DNA from: Sparassis latifolia
Lineage: Eukaryota > Basidiomycota > Agaricomycetes > Polyporales > Sparassidaceae
NCBI GenBank assembly: GCA_018466975.1
Contig: JAENRS010000022.1
Location: 682,001-746,000, forward strand
Direction: 5' to 3'
Length of the DNA stretch: 64,000 bases
In this document: positions 55,893-64,000 of the stretch, piece after piece
How positions within the stretch are numbered: the stretch's first letter is position 1
How the letters are laid out: every line of letters begins with the position of its first letter
Program-made: the position numbers and the translations under genes
Notes under the pieces: generated by a model
Database searches by the model: none
Seen by the model: the letters and a program-made list of their open reading frames with translations, nothing else
What the model was told of the DNA's origin: nothing

Positions 55893-56880
55893 TCATAACC
55901 CTGTCAACAGCGACGCACATACAGTATGAGCCTTCATTATTCCTGCATGTGATAGTCGTAACACATCGACAAACTTGAAACAACTGACTTCACAAGTAAG
56001 AATAGCAACAACAATGAGAACGGTATACCTCAGATCTCCAACTAACGGGTCTTCTTGCATTCTCAGCCGTCGAGCTTCATAATACTCAGCGAGCACCTGT
56101 CGAGCTTCTTCAAGTGCTACTTCCTGGGGAATCTCGGCCGGTGCCCATGAAGCCATTTCTTCCGAAGTCTCTGCGCGGTCCAGAGCAAGTGTCATACCGA
56201 AGCATATGACCGCGCCTGCCATCCAGATAAGCACTATCAAGTATGCTCTCGGAGTGGAGTGAAAGAGCACCCACCTGGCGACCATATCTCTGCATGCACG
56301 GCGGCAGAATGCAATTCCATACAACCGAACTCATCGGGAGACGGCTCACGGCTGTGAGTCATTATCTTGACGGCTTGGCAAGTATGGTCCACGCGTGCAC
56401 GATTGAAATCAACTAGCACCGGACGTCCGTCAGGTCGAACAACAACGTTACTCTCGCAAACGTTGTTGTGCCTTATGTTGTGTTCATGTAATTTCTTCAG
56501 TGCCCGGAGACACTGAATTTTGAGAACGAGTCAGCAACAATTTGGTGGCAGCGACAAACTGAAGATCGACGCTACCTTAGATTCCAGTCCAAATCGGATA
56601 GGGCGTACTGCAGTTGCTCGCCGCAGTACTCTAACACCAGGCACGCACATTTACCCTCATACTCTCCAACGTTGCCCTCGAAGAGGCCGTAACGACGAGG
56701 GACAACATCGCCTTGCACTGGAAGGAGATGTTTGTATACCTCAGCCTCTTTTCAAGTTTGCAACCTACGGGTCATCTGACGATTCCCAGTCACGAACTTG
56801 CAGATTACATCTTGAGATGCAGGTTCAACGTTCAGCCCCGAGCAAGGAGCTGCCGCAGTAATCCTGCAACGGTTTTGCGC
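55893..56880 (-). pseudogene. Kinase-like protein with C-terminal membrane segment, disrupted
   Basis: Minus-strand pieces in order: KEAEVYKHLLPVQGDVVPRR, then CACLVLEYCGEQL (hinge), CLRALKKLHEHN followed by IRHNNV (catalytic loop, HNN where HRD or HGD is usual), VVVRPDGRPVLVDFNRA (DFN at the DFG position), FGCMELHSAAVHAEIWSP, and in another frame a hydrophobic helix AYLIVLIWMAGAVICFGMTL and a charged tail. The family of fungal kinase-like proteins with degenerate loops is common in Polyporales. A TGA before KEAEVY and a frame change after IWSP suggest decay. Catalytic activity is unlikely. Confidence 0.65.
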
Positions 56881-57256
56881 CGCAGACGACCAACTGCAGT
56901 TGACTGTTCTGATCATCAACGCGAGGAAGAGAGTATGAACGAGATGCAGTTAGAGGAAGCAGCAGAGTAGACATGGGAAGTAGTTGCTGCGGGACGATAT
57001 TTAGAGGTTACATATACATTGATTGCAATAGCTCGTACTGCTGCAGCTGGTCCCGGTCAATATCGAGAATTACATGAATGACGTTTCTCTTGAAGACTTG
57101 AAGTTTGCCAAGGCTACAGAAACCGTGGGAATGCATCCGACACGTGCCTCCAACACGTCTGTGGCTGAACATAGAACAAAGCACTTTCGTTGCCGCCGCA
57201 TCCTCGCTCTCCTCATCCATCATCCCCTACGCCCTCCAGTGTGTTTCCCCCGCAAT

Positions 57257-57654
57257 ACTTCTTCAAATGCCAGGTACACAGTTCCTTGCCGGTGACGGGC
57301 ATATCTGGGAACGCACCTGGGTCGTCTACCCGAGAAAGCTGACCATCGTCCACCCGAAACGCCTCCACGACTTCAGTAATACTCGCGAGCTCATCCTCAT
57401 AATAAGCGATGCCATCCGCGGTGAGTCACCATTCAAGTCCTACTATGCGTCCATGTGTGCTGACAGTTTTCCATGCAGCGCACAAGGGATACTACGAGGC
57501 TGGTGTCATCCACGGTAACGTCTCGGAGGAGAACATCGTGATCCTCGAGGGCCCAAACAAGAGAAGTCGGAAGGGTGTATTGGTCGATCTTGATCGGGGC
57601 CCTGTATTCCGGAGGCCAGAGCGCCCGGATCCCCAGGGCGCGAGAAACGTGTAG
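57257..57654 (+). pseudogene. FunK1-type kinase fragment
   Basis: FunK1 proteins are fungal-specific kinases expanded in mushrooms. The plus strand reads WERTWVVYPRKLTIVHPKRL, FSNTRELILIISDAI, an intron (about 57420-57478), AHKGYYEAGVIHGNVSEENI and VLVDLDRGPVF. The catalytic loop has HGN where the family has HRD or HGD, and the frame ends shortly after the LVDLD motif. Only the central part of the domain is present. Confidence 0.75.
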
Positions 57655-58026
57655 GGCGAGGACGGCGACAGCGTCCGACTCGTTATAGAGGGTCGTAATA
57701 CCGGTCAAGAGCTTGGACGTCATTCTGTTGTACAGAAAGAGCATTGAAATTGGTCCTAATTTCGTGCGTTCATAATTACATTCGCCCCCGCTGTAAGCAT
57801 CTGAATTATTCTTGCAACTGGGGAACACACGAGAGAGTGATACCAGTGGGTGAATCCTTGTCAGGTACTGTAGATTACCCAACAGTGACAAGCTTGTGTT
57901 GTTGGGAAACGCAACCGCCACCGTACTTACTGTTCTTCACAACAAAGTTTTAGCAAGAACAATAACCATATAGTGAACACATACATCGTGAGTAGAGCCT
58001 AAATAAATTTACCCTTGTACTCCTCT
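57655..58026. other. Intergenic, nothing recognised
   Basis: No supported gene between the FunK1 relic and the BTB relic. Confidence 0.3.
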
Positions 58027-58029
58027 TTA

Positions 58030-58620
58030 CAGCTTTAACCATAAGTCCAGATTCTTCCGGCGTGAATCCGCACAACCAGCACAATATCCCAGCCCAGCCC
58101 AGTCCAAGCCAGCAACGAGGTCCAAGCCGCTAATAGGATAAAGCCTCCCCCTCCTGGAAGATACCAGACTCGGCGACGCATCTATTCCACTGACATGTTG
58201 TTCTGCCAAGCGGTTTGGCACTTTGCTATGACAGCATCGTCAGAGTGCTGGAGATGCATATTACGTGCGAACGGAGGGGTATCACAGTCTGAATCCACGC
58301 AGACTGCAGCTCGTCGCGAACTACCAGAAGGTGAATGAGGTCTTTGTCACCCGGGGAAGTAGTTTTACGATTGTTTTTCAAATCCCGCTAAAATTGGCTT
58401 CGTAGCAATTCGTAGAACGCCCGCTTGAGCACTTCCGGCACGTTGTAATGCTGCGCGATGGTGATCAACTTCGCCCTCTTCGGGTCTGTCACCACAGCTG
58501 AACTTGTCCAGGTCGGAAGGCCAAGCTTTACGGAGCTGATAGCTAGCATAAGCTATCGCAGATGGAATGAATAGCGTAGACGCTGCGCGAAGAATGGATA
58601 CAGTAATCTCGATTGAAAGA
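58030..58620 (-). pseudogene. Decayed partial copy of the adjacent BTB-protein C-terminus
   Basis: The minus strand carries AWPSDLDKFS (58520), VPEVLKRAFYELLRSQF (58420) and, near 58110, LDWAGLGYCAGCADSRRKN. These align with ALWPSDLAQLT, LPQVCKRAFYELLRSPSF and MDWADMGYCHGCVGARREL in the intact gene just upstream. Frames differ between pieces, so it is a broken tandem duplicate. Confidence 0.75.
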
Positions 58621-58889
58621 GGATCAACGGCGAAAGAACTGTCGAGGGTATGGTGAACGGGAAAACAACCAGAAAGATATTTGAATTCACACGGCGCATA
58701 CGCACACGAAACAGTAAATGTCGTACACTATAAGGATGCAGTCACTGATGGCAGGCCTTCTGGGGACACTTGTATACGCATGGATACATTGCAGTTTCAA
58801 ATGCCGTCTCGGGTGAAAAATTACAACATACATCTGCTCTTCGTCCAGATTTAGCATGATTGAGTCTCGCAAAATTAGAATGCACGACC

Positions 58890-61329
58890 CTACGCTGTCG
58901 CCATGGGCAAGCCCAACCACGCGTCCAGGTCTTTCCACAGCTTCTCTCTTTTCTCCCCCCACAGCTCTCTCCTTGCGCCGACACACCCGTGGCAATAACC
59001 CATGTCGGCCCAGTCCATGTCGCAGAGCGTCTGCAGCGCACATAGCGGGTCATAAGTGCCGCTCTCAACGAGGGTCGGCCCGTTGAGCACCGCGCGCATC
59101 CACAGCTCGCTGTTCTTTTCACGTGTCGCACGACAGCGCACGAGCTCCGGTTCGCGCTCTGGATCGCGCATGTCTGAGGGTATCTGCTCGAGAGGACACG
59201 GTACCACGGACGGTACGGGAGGCGTGCACACGACGCGGAGCCACTCACTGCGCAGCTTCTCGCGCGTGGAGATTAGGCGCACGAGGTCCGCATGTTGGAG
59301 TCGCCGCCCCGCCTCCTCCTGCTCGTCGACGTACATATCATTGTCGTCATCTTCATCATTGTCGCCGTCAGCTTCCTGCTCAAAACTCGGCGAGCGCAGC
59401 AGCTCGTAGAAGGCCCGCTTGCACACCTGAGGCAGATTGCACTGCCGCGCTAGAACGATGGCCTCGGCGGCATGTGGGATGCTGTCTGGCGTAAGTTGTG
59501 CGAGATCGGACGGCCAGAGGGCTTGAAGACGGTGTGTCGCAAACTCGAGAATGGTCCCAAATTCCAGTGCGTATGCTGCTCGGAGGATCGCAGCAAGTAT
59601 CGGGGATGGGGGAGGGTTGAATGCATATGCACTGGACAAATGTTCAGCAGCGGGTCAGGAAGATGATATACACTAGCACTTACATTCCCAGTTTCTCTGC
59701 CTTCAGCAGCTCGACGAAGTCTTGAACTGTCACATTGGTGAGAGTGTAGAGCGGGCAGCCACTGAACATCGGGACATTGACTTCCTGCACTTCGTTGTCC
59801 TCTGCATTGCTCCCACTTGCGCCATCGATATCGACTGCAATAGCCTGGGGAGGGGGACTGTTTGAGAACAACCTCTTGAAAAATTCAGACTGCACTGATA
59901 GTCTCGAACGATGAAGCTTGAATGCTATCGTCTCGATCAAAACGACGACAGACCCATCGAGATGCCAGAACTCCTCGTGGCGAGTGATGCGCGCTGCCTT
60001 CGAAATGGAACCGCGCCGCGAGCGCTGCGAAGCACTCCTTTCAACTTCGTCCTTCGCCTGCGATAGTAATGAAGACGTTGATGCAAGAGTCATCCGTGGG
60101 AAGACAGTCGACGATGCGGACTTCGGTACTTCCAGCTTAACGTCTATGTCTTGTACAGGGGACAATTGGGTTTGGGCCCTGTGCTTAGGCGTTGGCCGTG
60201 GAGCACTGGGCGACAGCGAGGACTTTCCAAAGACCGGCTGAGAGAATGAGTGCGTAGAAAGGGGGGGTTTGATCACAAGACCAGATGGGCCTTGTGTGGC
60301 TGTCTGCGGATCTGAAGACGTACGCGCGGTCGACGAGCCGGACTGTGTACGCGAAGAAGCTGGCTTTGAGTTTGAGGAAGACGTCGACTTTTGGGCTGTC
60401 TTGGGGGTTAAGGTGGTGCCGACAGCCGTGTCCAAGACATTTGGCTCCACACGTCTCCGCGTACGACTTCGTCGCTCCGAGTCCGGAGATCCGCCCTGAG
60501 AAGCGGGGGATTTTGCGCGCCTTTTACGACTTTTCGATCCCGACGGTGTTGTCGTCACATTCTGAGAGAGCCGGTATGAGGCGCGCACGGGGGTAGCAGT
60601 TGGTGAAACGGCCTTCCTGTCAGGGGTGTTTCCAGGCTCGTTTTTGGATTTTAATCGGCTAATGGCAGGAGAAACGGGTGCTTCGGGTGGACGAGCTGAA
60701 TGGGCGGTGGATCTACCGGAAGGCGTAGACTGCAATAGCGCGTCAGACTGGTCCGATGGTTCGGCCGTCTTCTTCAGCCCCCGGAGAGAAGTCCTACTTT
60801 GGGTTGGAATATTACCACCGTCTTCCTTTGAATCGTCATCACCTGAAGGAAGTAACTGGTCATCATCATCAGAGGGCGACGTTTCATTCTGGCGAATGGC
60901 ATGGGTGGGACGCGAGGGAGTAGCGAATCCACGACTGCAAGAGAGGGCCAAACTAGGAGGTTTTGTTGTATGTCCGGCGGGCTGTTGGTTATCGGCAAGA
61001 ATCTGCGAGACGTCGGGAAGATCCAAATCAGGAGAGGACCTGGGTGAGGCAGAGTCTACTTTGGTCTCAGGTTGGGCATTCTCGGGGGATAGTGCTCCGC
61101 GTTGTTCATGCTCTTCGATGAGAACGCGCTGCAGATCTACGTTAGTCGCGTCGCCGTCGCCGTCGCCATTGTCAACGCCATCCGCGCCCCCGAGCGACTT
61201 CTCATGCTGAGACATGAGAACACGCTGGAGCTCGACGTTACTATCGTCTTCTTCCAGCAGGAAATCGGCATCATCCTCTTTCATGTCGTCCTGCGCAGGG
61301 CCTGTGGCAGACGATGGTGGAGGAGACAT
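58890..61329 (-). CDS. BTB/POZ domain protein with long disordered N-terminus
   Basis: Two exons, 61329-59687 and about 59636-58890, are joined by a GT-AG intron so that KLGN runs into AYAFNPPPSP. The ATG at 61329 gives MSPPPSSATG. Residues 1-380 are rich in Ser, Pro, Thr and charged groups. They hold two copies of an NVxLQRVL...HE motif (NVELQRVLMSQHE and NVDLQRVLIEEHE) and basic patches (SRKRRAK). A BTB-like domain follows (HEEFWHLDGSVVVLIETIAF, LHRSRLSVQSEFFKRLF), interrupted by an acidic loop, then a helical C-terminus ending in YCHGCVGARREL. BTB proteins dimerise and often act in ubiquitin ligases or transcription; the specific role is unknown. It is divergent from the transporter gene at 61656. 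Confidence 0.85.
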
Positions 61330-61655
61330 CCATGAAATAATGCCGTTTGGCCCTGGACACTCCAACAAAAGAGCCCGTGCGTATTGAGAAATATCTGCGC
61401 GCAAATATTGACTTCTACGCTCACCAGTTCCTACTTGAGCAGGCAGAAACTATGCTGGAGTATTCCTGTAAATTCGTGGAAAATTCGAATTTGAACGGCG
61501 CGAGCGCGGGCTCCTACAGATGTGACTCGATGCCGCGCGTGTCCCGCTTAATCACGCGTCGGTCACAGACAGGCGCGCGTCACATTGCTCTCGAAGGCCC
61601 CAGCGGCAAAGTCACACTAGCAACTTGCTTTATTCGACGACGGCGACGACGTCAC
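61330..61655. promoter_or_regulatory. Divergent promoter between BTB and SLC35F6-type genes
   Basis: The two start codons point away from each other with about 326 bp between them, so both promoters must share this stretch. It is GC-rich near the transporter start. Confidence 0.55.
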
Positions 61656-64000
61656 CATGCCGTCCTTCTATGTGCCTGCGCTCATCGCAGGAATGCTCAT
61701 AACGGTCTGTGGGCATGTTTAACCCTATAATAGTCTGCGTGGTTGACACGTTTTTACGAAAGGGTTCGAGCAACTCGCTATGGACCAAGTGGCAGGTGAG
61801 TAGCGTACGAGTTTTTTTCCTGACCTCTTTTTGAGGCATGTCGCCCTGTCTAGGATATGCAATGCGTTGAGGATTGTAACGACCCAAATCCTGCACATCA
61901 TGTACTCTATGAGCAACCCGTATGGCAGACGTTGCAGATGTTCCGTACGTCACTGTTAGCATCTCCCTCCTTCTGATTGCTAACCTCTACGTCCATTTAG
62001 TGGGAGAGATGCTTTGTGAGTCTAATTTCTGTCTCGATGCCCACCACATCTATCTTCATATGTGGTGCGTGCTGGCACTGCTTGATGCGGTGTGTCCGCC
62101 CAACTCGAACGACCCGTTGCAGACGGTGGATGCTAATGGGTCTTCCATCCGTCACCTTGATTCATGCAATGACTCATCGCATCTCATAGGTTTCCTCCCC
62201 GTGGTATACGCGTGGCTTGCCACACGGAGATCACCCACTCCTCTACAGCTCCCGACCGATGCCGAGGAAGAACCCGCTGAAGGGTCGAAGATGCAGATTG
62301 CAGGGAAGCCTATGCGCGGTTGGAGCATCCTTCTGTTCTGGTTCCCTGCTGCGTGTGATCTTACGGGTACCACGGTTCGTGCATTTTTCCTTTCTTCATT
62401 GCTTATACTTCCGTCGAGGAACACTATATTGCGTTCTCGAGTATGACCGCTGGCAACTTGAGCACATTCCGCGCAGATCGCTCGACTGTCCCTGTTGCTG
62501 TCTGGCGTCTGAGGCAGTACGCGTACTGGGCTTCCGACTTGGATTCTGGCTGCGCATCTCCAGCTCTTCTGCAGTTACGCACTCTGAACCAATCATGAGT
62601 ACATGCAGAGCAACTGGAGTTGTTCTTCATGTGCGGTATGTTCGTACACCGTTGGTATGTCAAATATGTCGTTCCGTATCAGAGTCGAACGCTGCGAGGA
62701 TATGAAATTGACGTGCAGGTTCAATTGTCACAAGGTGCAGTGACAATGAACATCGGTTCATTTTGCCGGATGGCACTCATTTATTTGTTTCTTGCTAATG
62801 CGTCTCCTGCAGCTCATGAACGTCGGGCTCTTATACACGCCGGTGTCTATCTATCAGATGACACGTGGTGCACTCGTGCTCTTTGTCGGAGTGCTTTCTG
62901 TCATTTTCCTCCGCCGCAAACTGTGGTTGTATCAGTAAGTGCTATTTTATACCTTCGATATCGCATTGTTAATATTTCTTCGCAGATGGATATCATTAAT
63001 CACCGTGATGGGGGGTGTGTCATTAGTCGGCTACAGCGGCTCGCTCATTAAGGAGGCGGTCAAAGAGACCGACCTCCTTGACGACGCGCCTTCTGGCAAG
63101 CCTGAGGTAACTCAGGTGCTGGTTGGTAAGTAGCCTTCTCGTGTGGATTTAACATGTACTGACAAGTTCTACCTCAGGCGTATTCTTCATCCTTTTCGCA
63201 CAGATTTTGTACGCTTACGTCTTATCTCTTCTGCTTTTTGCTAAAATTTCATCTCTAGTGCCGCGACACAGTTCGTTGTCGAAGGCAAGTGCAGTGTATT
63301 TAATCCTGCATTGTCCTGAGAATAACTCCCTCCACAGAGAAAATCATGTCTCACTACTCTGTTGGCTCCTTCATGGCAGTCGGGTATGAGGGTTTCTTTG
63401 GCGCGCTGAGCATCGTGCTCGCGATGCCGATCCTCGCGCGCTTTGCGTCCGTCTCCCCGTTCTTTGACCTTCCGCGCGGATGGCACCAGATGGTCGACAC
63501 ACCGACGGTGCTCGGCTCCGCGTTCATAATCGCGCTCTCGATCTCGCTGTTCAATTTCTGCGGGCTGAGCGTCACGCGGCACGTCAGCGCAACCGCGCGC
63601 AGCCTTACGGATACATGCAGAACGCTCAGCATCTGGCTCATATCCCTGGCACTCGGCTGGGAAGCGATCGTCTGGCCGATCTCGATGCTGCAGGTGCTGG
63701 GGTTCTCGCTGCTGGTGTACGTCATTAACGAACCTTATATCGTGACATCTCCATTTAACGCTCGTGTTTTTTATCCACTCAGATACGGCACGGTATGCCT
63801 ACTTCTGTTTATTTTGTCCGCCGTAAGTACTGACCCGATTCTTGCAGTTCCTCTTCAACAATCTCGTCACACCCCCGGCCTTCCTCCGCCGCCCCTCCGA
63901 GGCTACACCAACCTTGCTGGCCGAGGATGCAGGCGAGGAAGCTGCACTCCTAACGGAAGAGACGCTCGACGAGACCGCGGCACTCCCTGTCGATCTTGGC
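61656..64000 (+). CDS. SLC35F6-type nucleotide-sugar/drug-metabolite transporter (partial, runs off the window)
   Basis: The ATG at 61656 has a CACC context. Exons: 61656-61704, 61763-61795, 61854-61944, 62001-62015, 62190-62374, 62813-62934, 62986-63125, 63178-63208, 63259-63284, 63338-63716, 63783-63792 and 63848 onward. The protein reads GSSNSLWTKWQDMQCVEDC, ACDLTGTTLMNVGLLYTP, YQMTRGALVLFVGVLSVIFL, GGVSLVGYSGSL, TQFVVEEKIMSHYSV and YGTFLFNNLVTPP. The QM-RGA motif and the EEK after a membrane segment mark the SLC35F6 branch of the DMT superfamily (about ten membrane helices), found in endomembranes or lysosomes in animals. The intron after 63284 starts with GC, and two exons are only 15 and 10 nt. 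The C-terminal tail is acidic and incomplete at 64000. Confidence 0.9.

Noticed and set aside
1..64000. CRISPR arrays, operons, bacterial promoters or ribosomal RNA genes.
   Set aside because: Nothing of this kind is visible; the window is eukaryotic nuclear DNA with spliceosomal introns.

Overview
The window is fungal nuclear DNA, most likely from a wood-decay basidiomycete (Agaricomycetes, perhaps Polyporales). The real genes are broken by many introns of about 50 bp. They include a polyporopepsin-type aspartic peptidase relic, an adenylation-thiolation-reductase NRPS-like enzyme, FunK1-type kinase relics, a KDZ transposase, a DIRS-type tyrosine-recombinase retroelement and a fungal TET/JBP oxygenase. 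Gene models below come from reading frames plus splice signals; no database or RNA evidence was available. The taxonomic placement is an inference from gene content.

Layout. 0.6-1.1 kb: a 92-bp minisatellite. 1.7-4.5 kb: a multi-exon gene with a PHD-like zinc finger, a stretch that resembles a caspase/CHAT protease, and a C-terminal zinc ribbon. 5.1-6.5 kb: a TET/JBP 2-oxoglutarate/Fe(II) dioxygenase gene. 6.7-7.5 kb: a CTATATAG-phased repeat array. 7.8-9.0 kb: a conserved-looking protein split by one amber codon. 10.7-15.6 kb: a KDZ (Kyakuja-Dileera-Zisupton) transposase gene killed by stop codons, a frameshift and a 1.3-kb foldback element whose arms carry tRNA-like Pol III boxes. A TET/JBP gene beside a KDZ element is a known fungal association, so 1.7-15.7 kb may be one composite mobile locus. 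16.3-17.1 kb: aspartic peptidase relic. 17-28 kb: gene-poor sequence with a small MITE and scattered pieces of an F-box-like family, one member intact (26.2-27.5 kb).

28.8-33.1 kb: an apparently intact NRPS-like carboxylate reductase (A-T-R) with about a dozen short introns. 34.0-36.3 kb: two inverted copies of a 1.1-kb hAT-like non-autonomous transposon with 8-bp target duplications. 36.7-42 kb: sparse sequence. 42.3-43.9 kb: a MYND-finger gene with one in-frame amber. 45.2-47.1 kb: a PP2C phosphatase with one in-frame TGA. 47.6-53.9 kb: a decayed DIRS-like element (gag, RT, RNase H, tyrosine recombinase). 55-57.7 kb: kinase-like relics. 58-64 kb: a BTB/POZ gene, a decayed partial copy of it, and a divergently transcribed SLC35F6-type transporter that runs off the window end.

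Overall, a few housekeeping or metabolic genes (NRPS-like reductase, PP2C, BTB, SLC35F6) are separated by long stretches of decaying mobile DNA. Many of the lesions are single nonsense changes or frameshifts, which suggests recent decay or, in places, sequence error.
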